Assembly (NCBI RefSeq): GCF_900155385.1
Contig: NZ_LT699745.1
Span: 383,578-447,577, forward strand
Reading direction: 5' to 3'
DNA: 64,000 nt
DNA from: Vreelandella massiliensis
GTDB taxonomy: Bacteria; Pseudomonadota; Gammaproteobacteria; Pseudomonadales; Halomonadaceae
This document shows, piece after piece, positions 1-8,545 of this stretch. The translations under genes and the position numbers were made by a program. Below the pieces are notes generated by a model. That model ran no database searches, was not told where the DNA came from, and worked only from the letters and a program-made list of their open reading frames with translations. Numbering within the stretch: position 1 is the stretch's first letter; each line of letters starts with the position of its first letter.

Positions 1-87
1 AAGCTCTTTGAGAGTTCGCTTTTGCAGCGCCAACGCCTGAAAGCCAAAGCCAACCAGCAGCTGGCTGAATGGATGGGAGTGCACTGA
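1..87 (+). CDS. C-terminal end of an unrecognised protein (partial)
   Basis: Frame 1 is open from the first base to a TGA at 85-87 and gives 28 residues ending in AEWMGVH. The piece is basic, with Arg, Lys and Gln, and looks helical, but it is too short to assign to a family. It lies just outside the tRNA-Arg remnant, so it may be a neighbour of the old integration site. No function is claimed. Confidence 0.45.
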   Translation, partial: KLFESSLLQRQRLKAKANQQLAEWMGVH

Positions 88-119
88 CAACTTTTGTGTC
101 AAACCTTGTGCCAAAAAAT

Positions 120-147
120 AAGGGCCTACGCATTAACGTAAGCCCTT
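120..147. terminator. Hairpin next to the tRNA-Arg remnant
   Basis: A 6 bp stem (120-125 with 142-147) is continued by a 4 bp stem (127-130 with 137-140) around a CATTAA loop. It is preceded by an A-run on the plus strand, which becomes a T-run after the hairpin on the minus strand. It could end the reverse-strand tRNA transcript and also the partial gene at 1-87. Such hairpins are common just downstream of tRNA genes. Confidence 0.6.
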
Positions 148-155
148 GAAATCAT

Positions 156-204
156 TGGCGCGCCCAGGCAGGATTTGAACCTGCGACCCTCGGCTTCGGA
201 GGCC
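156..204 (-). pseudogene. 3' half of tRNA-Arg, likely a displaced att end
   Basis: Read on the minus strand, this segment contains an anticodon-arm loop CTCCGAA (anticodon CCG, Arg), a variable loop, a perfect T-arm (GCAGG-TTCAAAT-CCTGC) and an acceptor end finishing in GCCA. The 5' half (D-arm and 5' acceptor strand) is absent: the sequence beyond 204 does not fold as tRNA. Integrases that recombine in the anticodon arm leave exactly this kind of 3' fragment at the far side of an island, so I read it as an old attachment-site remnant. One extra base in the acceptor strand supports loss of function. Confidence 0.75.
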
Positions 205-291
205 ATTTTTGGAAGCTACAATTTTTCCGCCATCACCGGCAAAAACCTTAAATAACACAATAAAATCATAACCTTAAAGAAAAAATAATCG

Positions 292-540
292 TCAAACGAT
301 TTTCATCTTTAAGCCAATTAACACCAAGATGTGCCCATTGGCGACAAAAAGTTGGCACATAGCGTGACTTTTTCGCGTCTTGTTTTTGACCACATTTGAC
401 CCTTGGCCACCAAGCCACATGTGACCTGAAATCTGATCTTGCTGTGCGTTAAACACACATAGCTCTTCCACTGAAAAGCTACGCATCATACGCACCACCT
501 GCCCTACTTGCCACCGTGCTAAACTCATCGCCAACGACAC
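292..540 (-). CDS. Small ORF conserved beside the AAA/nuclease gene, copy 1
   Basis: This 82-codon frame starts at a GTG and reads away from the AAA/nuclease gene at 571. I do not recognise the product. It is kept only because the inverted copy at 8223-8462 also stays open over its full length, with clearly similar protein (shared RWQVGQVVRMM and HAMCQL, end MKIV) and in-frame indels. That could mean a real small protein, or simply conserved promoter DNA between the tRNA fragment and the nuclease gene. No convincing ribosome-binding site was seen. Confidence 0.3.
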   Translation of the reverse strand: MSLAMSLARWQVGQVVRMMRSFSVEELCVFNAQQDQISGHMWLGGQGSNVVKNKTRKSHAMCQLFVANGHILVLIGLKMKIV

Positions 541-570
541 AAGCGAACAGGTTTATCATGGGAGACCTCA

Positions 571-2154
571 ATGTCATCTGCTCAACGCCGTAAACTTCCC
601 ATTGGCATTCAGTCCTTTGAGAAGCTGCGCAAGGGTCAGTATTACTACGTCGACAAAACGCCCTTGATTCACACCATGGCTGAAACGGGCGGTTACTATT
701 TCCTCTCCCGCCCGCGACGGTTTGGTAAAAGCCTAACGCTGGATACGTTGCGCTGCCTGTTTGAAGGCCATGAAACCCTGTTTGAAGGACTTTATATTCA
801 CGATAAGTGGGACTGGCAGCAGCAACACCCGGTATTACGCCTCAGTTTCTCCAACGGTGTGGTTAACAGCCGCCAGGACCTGGACGCCAACATTCGTTAT
901 CAGCTGCAACAGCAGCGAGCAAACCTGAAAATTGAGACACCGCCGCCTGAGCGAATTGCCGACGATTTCGCCAACCTGATCGAGCACGCCCACCATGTCC
1001 ATGGGCAACGCGTCGTGGTGCTGATTGATGAGTACGACAAGCCCATATTGGATAATATCCTCGACGCTGACAGGGCTCGCGAACTTCGCGAGGGGCTGAA
1101 AAATTTGTATAGCGTGCTCAAGGATGCCGACCCACACCTGCATTTTGTGTTGCTGACGGGTGTCTCTAAATTCAGCAAGATCAGCCTCTTTTCGGGGCTG
1201 AACAATCTGCGCGATATCACGCTTTCATCTGACTATGCCGCCATCTGCGGCTATACCGACCACGATGTCGATACCGTCTTTGCACCGGAGCTGCCCGGGC
1301 TTGACCGTGAAGATATTCGCCGCTGGTATAACGGCTACCGCTGGGGTGGGCAGGAAGTCCCCAGCGTTTATAACCCCTTTGATGTGCTGCTATTACTAGA
1401 AGAGCGTAAATTTAGCCCTTACTGGTTTGAGAGCGCTACGCCCACGTTTTTGGTGGACTTGCTGAAAGCACGCGGTGTGTTTACCCCGCAACTTAGCACC
1501 CTTCAGGCCAAGGCACAGTTGTTGGGCCGCTTTGATGTCGATGACATCGCAACTGAGGCACTGCTGTTTCAGACCGGCTACATCACCATCAAGGATATGC
1601 AGGAGCCGATGGTGGGCTACCAGCTGTACTCGCTGGGGTTTCCCAATCGGGAAGTGGAAAGCAGCCTGAACGAGTTTCTGTTGCCCGTTCTGGGTATCCC
1701 AGACAGCGAAGCGCAAACCTATCAATTGGCGCTGTTTAAGGTACTGCATGAGCATGATCTAGCAGGGCTGGAAGCTCACCTCAAAGCCCTCTACGCCGGC
1801 CTGCCCCACGACTGGTATCGCAACAACCCCATTGCCCAATACGAAGGGCATTATGCCAGCGTGTTCTACAGCCACTTCGCGGCACTGGGCGTGGGTGTGA
1901 CAGTGGAAGATGCCAGCCACCGGGGTAAAGTCGATATGAGCGTCGACTTCTGCGGGCATATTTACCTTTTCGAGTTCAAGGTCGTGGAGCAGCAGCCTGA
2001 GGGAAAAGCACTGGAGCAGATCAAAGCTAAAGGCTATGCCGACAAACACCGTGCCAGTGGCAAGCCCATTCATCTCATTGGCGTGGAGTTTTCCAGCATT
2101 GAGCGCCAAATCGTAGCGTTTGAGGTGGAAACGCTGACCCCCGACGCAGGCTAA
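571..2154 (+). CDS. AAA-ATPase-like / PD-(D/E)XK nuclease family protein
   Basis: This 527-residue protein has the two-part layout of the AAA-ATPase_like plus PD-(D/E)XK (DUF1703) family. A P-loop-like motif SRPRRFGKSL lies at about residues 46-55 and a Walker-B-like VVVLIDEYDKPI at about 148-159. The C-terminal part (about 430-500) carries a nuclease core with VDM followed by LFEFK, giving the D and ExK residues. A GGGAGA ribosome-binding site precedes ATG 571. The family is often present in many near-identical copies per genome, and its role is not established. Two broken relatives sit nearby at 2198-2254 and, inverted, at 6976-8192; this is the only intact copy. Confidence 0.85.
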   Translation: MSSAQRRKLPIGIQSFEKLRKGQYYYVDKTPLIHTMAETGGYYFLSRPRRFGKSLTLDTLRCLFEGHETLFEGLYIHDKWDWQQQHPVLRLSFSNGVVNSRQDLDANIRYQLQQQRANLKIETPPPERIADDFANLIEHAHHVHGQRVVVLIDEYDKPILDNILDADRARELREGLKNLYSVLKDADPHLHFVLLTGVSKFSKISLFSGLNNLRDITLSSDYAAICGYTDHDVDTVFAPELPGLDREDIRRWYNGYRWGGQEVPSVYNPFDVLLLLEERKFSPYWFESATPTFLVDLLKARGVFTPQLSTLQAKAQLLGRFDVDDIATEALLFQTGYITIKDMQEPMVGYQLYSLGFPNREVESSLNEFLLPVLGIPDSEAQTYQLALFKVLHEHDLAGLEAHLKALYAGLPHDWYRNNPIAQYEGHYASVFYSHFAALGVGVTVEDASHRGKVDMSVDFCGHIYLFEFKVVEQQPEGKALEQIKAKGYADKHRASGKPIHLIGVEFSSIERQIVAFEVETLTPDAG

Positions 2155-2197
2155 GCTCCACTTCATCACCTGTCGCAAGTCGTAAGCCATTCACGCA

Positions 2198-2254
2198 GGG
2201 AGGCCTCAATATCATCTGCTCATTGTCAGACACTGCCCAGTGGCATTCAGGGAC
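2198..2254 (+). pseudogene. Start-codon-region remnant of a third AAA/nuclease copy
   Basis: Right after the intact gene, about 57 bp resembles that gene's own leader and first codons (compare 556-615). A similar GGGAGGCCTCAAT leader is followed by ATCATCTGCTCA, with the start changed from ATG to ATA at 2209-2211. The match stops where the IS21 end repeats begin. This suggests a tandem copy was once present and was cut away by the insertion sequence. Confidence 0.6.
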
Positions 2255-2257
2255 TGG

Positions 2258-2348
2258 TGCATATTCCGCCCTATCATGACCGCCCATTCCGTTTGAACGT
2301 GACCGCATGTTCCGGGCGATGGTGACCGCGTATTCCGTTTTATCGTGA
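2258..2348 (+). repeat. IS21-type terminal repeat array (four imperfect units)
   Basis: Four imperfect units of about 23 bp follow each other, each containing TTCCG and ending in TGACCGC or TGACCG. IS21-family elements carry such multiple transposase-binding repeats inside their ends, and a decayed istA follows in the expected orientation. This therefore marks the left end of the IS21 remnant, abutting the broken third AAA/nuclease copy. Confidence 0.65.
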
Positions 2349-2467
2349 CCGATTTTGGGTAGTTTTCCGGAATACTCGGTCACGTCCCCCCTGGAATCAC
2401 ATCTAACACGCTGGAATTCTTCAACTTAATTCGGCATACCTTTCTTTTTTATCACGAGGAAGTGCGA

Positions 2468-3068
2468 ATGCCGGCTGCGAGGATTTCCATGCGACAGATC
2501 ATCGAGGTCTTGCGCCTCAAGCACGACGTAGTCCTGAGCCACGACCGCATTGCTCGCGCTTGCGGTCTCTCCAAAAGCGTGGTCGGCAAGTACGTCAGCC
2601 AGCCCCAGGAAGGGCATCACCTGGCCGTTGCCCGTGGGCGCGGATGAGGCCCGACTAGAAGCGTTGCTGTTCCCCGTCAAGACTCCACCCTCACGCTTTG
2701 CCGAGCCGGATTACTTCCAGATCCACCATGCACTCAAGACCAAGGGCGTTACCCTGCAACGGCTCTGGGCCGAGTACACGGAATGCCACGGTGACAAGGC
2801 CTACCGCTATAGCCAGTTCTGCCACCACTAACGTCTCTGGCGGGGACGGCAGCGACGCACCATGCACCAGGTTCACCGGGCCGGTGAGAAGGTCTTTATC
2901 GATTAATGCGGACCGACCGTGCCGGTGGCGAACCGGAGCATCGGCGAGATACGTAAGGCCCAGGTCTTTATCGCCGTGCTTGGCGCCTCCAGCTACACCT
3001 TCGCCGAGGCCACCTGGAGCCAGAGCCTGCCGGACTGGATCGCCTCCCTCCAACGGATGCTGAAAGCA
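2468..3068 (+). pseudogene. istA: IS21-family transposase IstA, 5' part, frameshifted
   Basis: The first frame begins MPAARISMRQIIEVLRLKHD, the helix-turn-helix start of IstA, and continues with LSHDRIARACGLSKSVVGKYV. The protein then continues in a second frame (WPLPVGADEARLEALLFP, then YRYSQFC) and again in a third frame (RAGEKVFID, then CGPTVPV). There are thus at least two frameshifts and an in-frame TAA at a position where the family has Tyr. Similarity stops near 3068; the rest of IstA and all of IstB are missing. The element is dead. Confidence 0.75.
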
Positions 3069-3071
3069 ATA

Positions 3072-3282
3072 GAGCCAAGATGACAATCAGTGGCAGGCTG
3101 ATTGCCAATTGGTACAACTGCCACCCAAGGGGTGCAGCCAATAGCAGCACAGTTAGCATCGTTAGCCGCAATTACTTCAGGTAGGAGGGGGCTACAGGCT
3201 GGAAATTCGCCTCCTGCAGAGGAGTAAAACGGTCTGGTTCAAGTACAGGGTTTGCCTGCTCGGTCATCAGCGATTCTGCCAT
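3072..3282 (-). pseudogene. Broken PH-domain (YdbS-like) membrane protein
   Basis: From ATG 3282 the minus strand encodes about 36 residues containing EPDRFTPLQ and SYLK. An in-frame TAA follows, and the same frame then continues with a hydrophobic stretch (MLTVLLLAAPLGWQL and onward) until it runs into the IS21 remnant. A short polar N-terminus followed by paired membrane helices resembles bacterial PH-domain YdbS-like proteins. The assignment is tentative. The gene is inactivated by the nonsense codon and by loss of its 3' end. Confidence 0.4.
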
Positions 3283-3354
3283 TTCGTGACTATCTGTGGG
3301 CTATCGCACCCAGGTCATCAGGTGCTGGAACTGATCGCCAGCGAGAAAGCTAGC

Positions 3355-3581
3355 TCAAGGGTTAACCGGGCTGACGCTTTCCGCTTGCAGCAGGCGGCCC
3401 GTTTCTCGCGAGAAGCTGAATTGGCCTTCCACTTCCACTTCCTTGCCCAGATGCGGGGCAATCAGTTCGTGCGGTTTGATTTCCACCCGGTTGAGATCAA
3501 CATCTTCGATCCAGTAATGCAGCGGCTCATCAAACGAACGCACCCGGCCCGAAGTGACCACATTTTGCGTATCATGGGCAC
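3355..3581 (-). pseudogene. 3' end of an unrecognised gene, truncated by IS3
   Basis: The minus strand is open from the IS3 end to a TGA at 3355-3357 and encodes about 74 residues, including HYWIEDVDLNRVEIKPHEL and LGKEVEVEGQFSFSRETG. The alternating beta pattern suggests an OB-like or similar small beta fold, but I cannot name a family. Its 5' part is gone; the frame runs into IS3 sequence. It lies 73 bp upstream of the broken YdbS-like gene, so the two were probably a host operon before the insertions. Confidence 0.4.
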
Positions 3582-3641
3582 TGATCCTGCCCAGTAACAG
3601 TGGACACCTCAAGAATGTCATACGCTACGATGAGGTGAACC

Positions 3642-3944
3642 ATGGCAAGATCGACAACATCAATGAAGAAAAAACCATATACCCGTTACTCAGATGGCTA
3701 TCGGCAAGAAGCATTAGCGCTTGCTGATCGCATTGGCGTTGCAGCAGCGGCTCGTGAACTGGGAATACACGCGAGTCAGCTCTATCAGTGGCGATCTAAA
3801 GCACAGCTGCAGCAAGACACATCTGAGCGAGAGCGGTCGTTGGCAGAAGAAAACGCCCGCTTGAAGCGTCAACTAGCCGAGGCGAATGAAGAGCTGGCCA
3901 TCACAAAAAAGGCCGCGGTGTACTTTGCGAAAAGCCTGAAGTGA
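3642..3944 (+). CDS. IS3-family transposase OrfA
   Basis: OrfA has 100 residues: a helix-turn-helix region (about 15-55, with AAARELGIHASQLYQWRSKA) that binds the element ends, followed by a leucine-zipper-like coiled coil (about 65-95). A slippery A6G run at 3905-3911 lies near the 3' end, as in IS3 elements that make an OrfAB fusion by minus-one frameshifting. OrfB begins at a GTG overlapping the OrfA stop. GAGGTG precedes ATG 3642. Confidence 0.85.
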   Translation: MARSTTSMKKKPYTRYSDGYRQEALALADRIGVAAAARELGIHASQLYQWRSKAQLQQDTSERERSLAEENARLKRQLAEANEELAITKKAAVYFAKSLK

Positions 3945-6943
3945 AGTACGCCTTTATCCACCGTCATCGTCAGGCTTTCAGTATTCAGCGTATGTGCCAT
4001 GTTGTCGGGGTCGCTCGAAGTGGCTATTACGCTTGGCGGCAGCGCGGAGGAGCATCGTCCCCAAAACGCAGCCAGCAAGCCATTATCGATCAGCACGTGG
4101 CCAAGGCTTATCACCAACGCAAGGGGCGCTCAGGCGCTCCGAGATTAGCACTGGACCTGCGCGATGACGGGATGCCGATCAATCGTAAGACAGTAGCTGC
4201 CAGCTTGCAGCGTCAGGGCTTGCGCGCTAAAGCAGCCCGTAAGTTCAAGACCACCACGAACTCACGGCATTCGCTGCCAGTCACACCGAATCTACTAGAG
4301 CAAAACTTCACGGCCTCAGCCCCTAATCAAAAGTGGGTGGGTGACATTGTGCGCCACGAGGCGCTTTGGAAACGTGCAGTGATGAAAGAGCACTGCCATG
4401 GGTCTGTCGCAGCAGACCCATAGAAGCTGAGGGCAGCTCGACCTCCGGTACGGGAGTAAGAGCGGCAAGCAGCCCTGACAACGCGGAGTCGTGCTGGTAC
4501 TGCCAGACAGCGCGGGCTCTGCTAGCGAGACAGGACGGTGTACGAGAGAAACCCGTGTCATAAAGCCCCTCAAGAGAGACCCACCCGCTCCAATCTGGCG
4601 GATATGGGCGGGGTTGCGGTGCGCATTCCTGAAGTTCAAGCTCAGGGAGAACTCGCCTTCCGAAGTGTGTCGACGGTTGGCGAGGCCATGGTGAAGGCCT
4701 GCGGCGTAACCATGGCGAAACCGCTGGGGCATAGCGGGGCACCAAGCCTGACAAGCGTTTCCAATGTGAACGTGGGAACCCCATCGTCGGTCCCTCGCCG
4801 TCATGCGATGGCAGGGAAAGCGCGTAGCCAGCCGAGGCCGACGATGGGGGGCGGAGGATCCGTAGTAGTCCGAGGACGCGAAAGCCGTCTACATGGCGAA
4901 GGGGTCCAGCAAGGTTGCATGCCTAATGAAATTCAAGGAGGTCGTTGGTGAATACCGATGCACTGTGGCCCAGCCTGATGTTGGCGGAATCACGGGTACT
5001 TGGACTCCAGAAGAAGCTGCACCAGTGGGCACTGGCGGACAGCCAGCGTCCCTTTGATGATCTGTTCAACCTGGTATGCGACCCGGCCTTCCTGAAGGTG
5101 GCCTGGCAGCGCGTCAGGGGGAACAAAGGAGCGCGAACCGCCGGTGTGGACGGTGTAACCCCCTGCAGTATCGGGGATGATGCCATTGACCTGTTGAAAT
5201 CGCTACGAGCTGAGCTCAAGGCACAACAGTTCAGGCCACTGCCAGTCCGTGAGAAACGGATTCCCAAAGCCAACGGCAAAGTTCGGCGGCTTGGGATACC
5301 GACAACACTGGATCGTGTGGTTCAAGCTTCCCTAAAACTGGTACTGGAGCCAATCTTCGAAGCGGACTTCAAGCCATGCTCCTATGGCTTTCGCCCGCAT
5401 CGACGAGCTCAGGACGCGATTGCCGAGATTCACTTCTTCACCACCGCTCAGCGGAACTACGAGTGGGTGTTCGAAGGTGACATTCAGGCATGCTTCGACG
5501 AGATCGACCATACGGCTCTGATGGAACGTGTGCGTCGACGCATCGCCGATAAACGTGTGCTGAGGTTGATCAAAGCGTTCCTGCGGGCTGGCATTCTCCA
5601 AGAGGATCGCCAAGCACGCGCGACCATTACCGGTACCCCTCAAGGCGGAATCTTGTCACCCGTCCTTTCCAATATTGCCTTGTCTGTACTGGACGAGCAC
5701 TTCACTCAGAAATGGGAAGCGCTCGGGCCTGAATGGACGCGGGCCAAGCGTCGTCGAGCGGGAACCCCCGTGATGCGGCTGGTTCGCTACGCGGACGACT
5801 TTGTCGTGTTGGTTCATGGACACCGCGAAGACGCAAACGCACTGTGGCAAGAGGTGGCAGAGGTATTGGCTCCGATAGGGCTTCGGCTCTCACCGGAGAA
5901 GACAGGAATCTGCCATATTGACGAAGGGTTCGACTTCCTTGGCTGGCATATCCAACGCCGGCGCTGGCGAGGTCGCGGCGAAAAGCGAGTCACCTACACC
6001 TATCCGTCTAAGAAAAGCTTACAGACGGTAATAGCCAAGGTGCGCTCTCTGACGCGTCGGAACAAACATCGAACACTTGCCGACCTTCTTCATGCTATCA
6101 ATCGCGTGATGCGAGGCTGGTGTCAGTACTTCCGGCATGGCGTGTCCGCCAAGACATTCAGTTACCTTGATTACTTCGCTTTCTGGCGAGTGGTTAACTG
6201 GGTGCGTAAGCGGCACCCCAAGCAGGGATGGGGAAAATTGATCCGTCGCCACCTACCCGGGTGGGTACTGCGCGACGGACGAGCCGAGATGTTCCGCCCC
6301 GGCCGGGTCGAAGTGACTCGATACCGGTACCGGGGAGCTCGGATCCCGACACCTTGGGCAAGCGACAAACTGGCATAACCTTGTGGAGAGCCGGATGCGG
6401 TGAGAGTCGCACGTCCGGTTCGGCGGGCGGGCCGGGGAAACCCATCAGCTGAAAAGCTGACAGGGCGTCCCGGCCCGACCCAACACCTACTTGGCGACGG
6501 GCGAAGGCTGGCGTTACCTGGCAGTGCTCATTGATCTTTACTCTCGTAAAGTGGTCGGTTGGGCAATGAGTGAGCGTATGACGGCCGATCTTGTTTGTGA
6601 CGCGCTACAGATGGCGCTATGGAAACGCAAAATGCCCAAAGGCGTGATAGTCCATTCGGATCGAGGTAGTCAGTACTGTTCCACGCGTTACCAATCGCTG
6701 CTTACCCGGCATGAGCTTACGTGCAGCATGAGCGCCAAAGGCAACTGCTATGATAATGCCTGTGCCGAAAGCTTCTTCCACAGTCTCAAAGTTGAAGCGA
6801 TCCATGGGGAGCAATTTAAAACGCGAAACGATATGAGGCGCCAGGTGTTTGAGTACGTCGAACTGGACTACAACAAACAACGGCGGCACAGTGCTATTGG
6901 GATGATCAGCCCAGAGGCCTTCGAAGCCCGAATGATCGCTTAA
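3941..6943 (+). CDS. IS3-family transposase OrfB, split by a group II intron (exons 3941-4348 and 6485-6943)
   Basis: Exon 1 (136 codons) ends after WVGDI and exon 2 (152 codons plus stop) starts with [17 protein letters not shown], so precise splicing would restore the family motif WVGDITYL and a 288-residue integrase. The DDE residues are all present: Asp in VGDI (exon 1), Asp in HSDRGSQY, and Glu in [14 protein letters not shown] (both exon 2). Without splicing, translation runs into the intron and yields a 160-residue dead product. The transposase therefore depends on intron excision. Confidence 0.85.
4948..6378 (+). CDS. ltrA: Group II intron reverse transcriptase/maturase (LtrA type)
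   Basis: The protein of about 476 residues shows the RT domain in order: [32 protein letters not shown], the D-containing [29 protein letters not shown] and the catalytic RYADDFVVL (about residue 280). An X/maturase domain follows, with [11 protein letters not shown]. No HNH endonuclease is visible at the C-terminus, so it resembles endonuclease-lacking intron proteins that prime from replication forks. AAGGAGG at 4935-4941 favours the GTG at 4948 over the TTG at 4945. Confidence 0.92.
   Translation: MNTDALWPSLMLAESRVLGLQKKLHQWALADSQRPFDDLFNLVCDPAFLKVAWQRVRGNKGARTAGVDGVTPCSIGDDAIDLLKSLRAELKAQQFRPLPVREKRIPKANGKVRRLGIPTTLDRVVQASLKLVLEPIFEADFKPCSYGFRPHRRAQDAIAEIHFFTTAQRNYEWVFEGDIQACFDEIDHTALMERVRRRIADKRVLRLIKAFLRAGILQEDRQARATITGTPQGGILSPVLSNIALSVLDEHFTQKWEALGPEWTRAKRRRAGTPVMRLVRYADDFVVLVHGHREDANALWQEVAEVLAPIGLRLSPEKTGICHIDEGFDFLGWHIQRRRWRGRGEKRVTYTYPSKKSLQTVIAKVRSLTRRNKHRTLADLLHAINRVMRGWCQYFRHGVSAKTFSYLDYFAFWRVVNWVRKRHPKQGWGKLIRRHLPGWVLRDGRAEMFRPGRVEVTRYRYRGARIPTPWASDKLA
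6388..6421 (+). ncRNA. Group II intron domain V
   Basis: This 34 nt hairpin begins GAGCCGGATGCGG and ends CGCACGTCCGGTTC. It has the AGC-type catalytic triad region, a GAGA-type tetraloop area and an internal bulge, all typical of domain V, the most conserved part of group II ribozymes. It lies 10 nt after the maturase stop. No damage is visible, so the ribozyme core may still be active. Confidence 0.9.
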
Positions 6944-6975
6944 ACCAGTGTCCACTGTTGCTGGGTAAGATCAGT

Positions 6976-8192
6976 CATGAGGTAGGTCTGTATAGAGGGC
7001 TTTGAGGGGAGTTTTCAGGGCACTGAAGTCATGGCGTTGCAGAGTACGAAACAGCGTCAATCGTTCTCTGGGTGGCTCTCGTACGCCGAGTACCGGTAAA
7101 AGGGCTTGATTGAGGCTGGTTTCCACTCCGTGGTTGGGGTAGCCGAGAGTATAGAGCCAGTAGCCGGTCATGGGCTCTTCGACTGCATGCACGTTGAGGT
7201 AACCGGTCTGGAACAGCAAAGCTTACGTAGCGATATGATCGACATCGAAGCGCCCCAAGAGCTCGGCTTCTGTCTGCAATTGACTCAACGCCGGCGTGAA
7301 GATGCCGCGTTGCTTAAGCAAGTCCACCAGAAAGGTCGGCGTGGCGCTCTCAAACCAGTAAATGTTAAATTTGCGCTTTTCTAACAGCAACAGCACGTCA
7401 AAAGGGTTGTAGACGGCTTCAACGTCCTGCCCACCCCAGCAGTAGCCATTGTACCTGCGGCGAATCTCTTCCCGGTCAAGACCAGGTAACTCTGGTGCAA
7501 ATACCGCACCAATATCGTGGTCGGTGTAGCCACAAATAGGCGCGAGGGGCGCATCCAGCGTAATGTCGTTCAGGTTATTCAGCCCTGAAAGCAGGCTGAA
7601 CTTGGAAACGCCGGTCAGCAATATGAAATGCAGATGCGGGTCGGCGTCCTTGAGTACGCTATAGAGGTTTTTTAGCCCCTCGCGCAGTTCGCTAGCCAAC
7701 TCAGCGTTGAGCAGGTTATCCAGAATCGGCTTGTCGTACTCATCGATCAGCACTAAGACGCGTTGCCCATGAACACGATAGGCGTGCTCGATCAGGTTGG
7801 TAAAATCGTCGGCAATCCGCTCGGGTGGCGGTTCTTCAATGCCCAAGACGTTTCGCTGCTGCTGCAGTTGTTAGCGGATGTTGGCGTCCAGGTCTTGACG
7901 GCTGCTGACCACACCGTTTGAAAAACTGATCCGCACCACGGGATATGTGGACTGCCAGTCCCACTTGTCGTGAATATAGAGATCCTTGAACAGGGCTTCA
8001 CGGCCTTCGAATAGGCAGCGCAGGGTATCCAGCAGCAAGCTTTTGCCGAACCGCCGTGGGCGGGAAAGAAAGTAGTATTTGTTTTGGTTCGCGAGCTTCT
8101 CAATAAACGGCGTTTTATCGACTTAGTAATAATCGCCTTCGCGGATATCTGAGAACGTTTGAATACCAATAGGCAACTTACGCCGATGACAT
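6976..8192 (-). pseudogene. Second AAA-ATPase/PD-(D/E)XK copy, inverted and broken
   Basis: The minus strand matches the 571-2154 gene over about 400 codons, including the P-loop region, VLVLIDEYDKPILDN and the linker. It carries a small deletion and frameshift just after the start, and three in-frame TAA codons: where copy 1 has Tyr in YYYVD, where it has Tyr in NIRYQL, and where it has Glu in ATEALLF. The nuclease-domain end is missing because the IS3 right end follows codons for LPHD. No full-length product is possible. Confidence 0.85.
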
Positions 8193-8222
8193 TGAGGCCT
8201 CCCATGATATACCTGTTCGCTT

Positions 8223-8462
8223 GTGTCGTTGGCGGTGAGTTTAGCACGGTGGCAAGTAGGGCAGGTGGTGCGTATGATGCCTCAATTTTCAGCTGAGGCG
8301 ATATGTGTGTTCAACACGCAACCAGAGCAGTTGCCAGTGTCAATGGCGAGTTGGCTAAGGGGTCAAAATAGGTCGCGGAAAAATCACGCTATGTGCCAAC
8401 TTTGTATCGCCAATGGACGCATCTTGGTGGTAATTGGCTTTAGGATGAAAATCGTTGAGTGA
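8223..8462 (+). CDS. Small ORF conserved beside the AAA/nuclease gene, copy 2
   Basis: This is the inverted counterpart of 292-540: 79 codons from a GTG, reading away from the broken nuclease copy. The nuclease copy next to it has several stops, yet this frame has none despite many base differences from copy 1. That is weak evidence for selection on a small protein; conserved non-coding DNA is the alternative. I do not recognise the product. Confidence 0.3.
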   Translation: MSLAVSLARWQVGQVVRMMPQFSAEAICVFNTQPEQLPVSMASWLRGQNRSRKNHAMCQLCIANGRILVVIGFRMKIVE

Positions 8463-8545
8463 CCATTTTGTCTTTAAGATTATGATCTTATTGTATTATT
8501 TAAGGTTTCACCGGTGGCTCGCCCGAAAAATTAATCACTAGGAAT

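Larger units (their letters stand above)
4349..6484 (+). mobile_element. Group II intron with maturase/reverse transcriptase
   Basis: The 5' boundary GTGCGCC fits the GUGYG consensus, and the 3' boundary ends in AAC directly before the restored IS3 reading frame. A textbook domain V lies at 6388-6421, and a domain-VI-like hairpin follows up to the 3' end. The intron-encoded protein sits in the domain IV position at 4948-6378. The intron is inserted in the sense orientation, inside the codons for the conserved GDIT motif. A candidate EBS1 (AATGTG, 4763-4768) pairs with five of the six bases of the upstream exon end GACATT. Confidence 0.88.
3582..6973 (+). mobile_element. IS3-family insertion sequence carrying a group II intron
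   Basis: Imperfect inverted repeats bound the element. The left end reads TGATCCTGCCCAGTAACAG and the right end, reverse complemented, TGATCTTACCCAGCAACAG. Inside are orfA and orfB of an IS3-family transposase in overlapping frames. Without the 2,136 bp intron the element is about 1,256 bp, the usual IS3 size. The flanks do not show a clear 3-4 bp target duplication, and they belong to different genes (3355-3581 and 6976-8192), so a deletion or rearrangement has probably happened next to it. Confidence 0.85.

Noticed and set aside
156..204. Functional tRNA-Arg gene
   Set aside because: The D-arm and 5' acceptor strand are missing, so it cannot form a tRNA.
3579..6976. IS3 target-site duplication
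   Set aside because: The bases just outside the inverted repeats do not match; the flanks come from different genes.
7792..8247. Minus-strand 151-residue frame over nuclease copy 2
   Set aside because: It is a shifted frame; alignment with copy 1 shows the true frame interrupted by stops.
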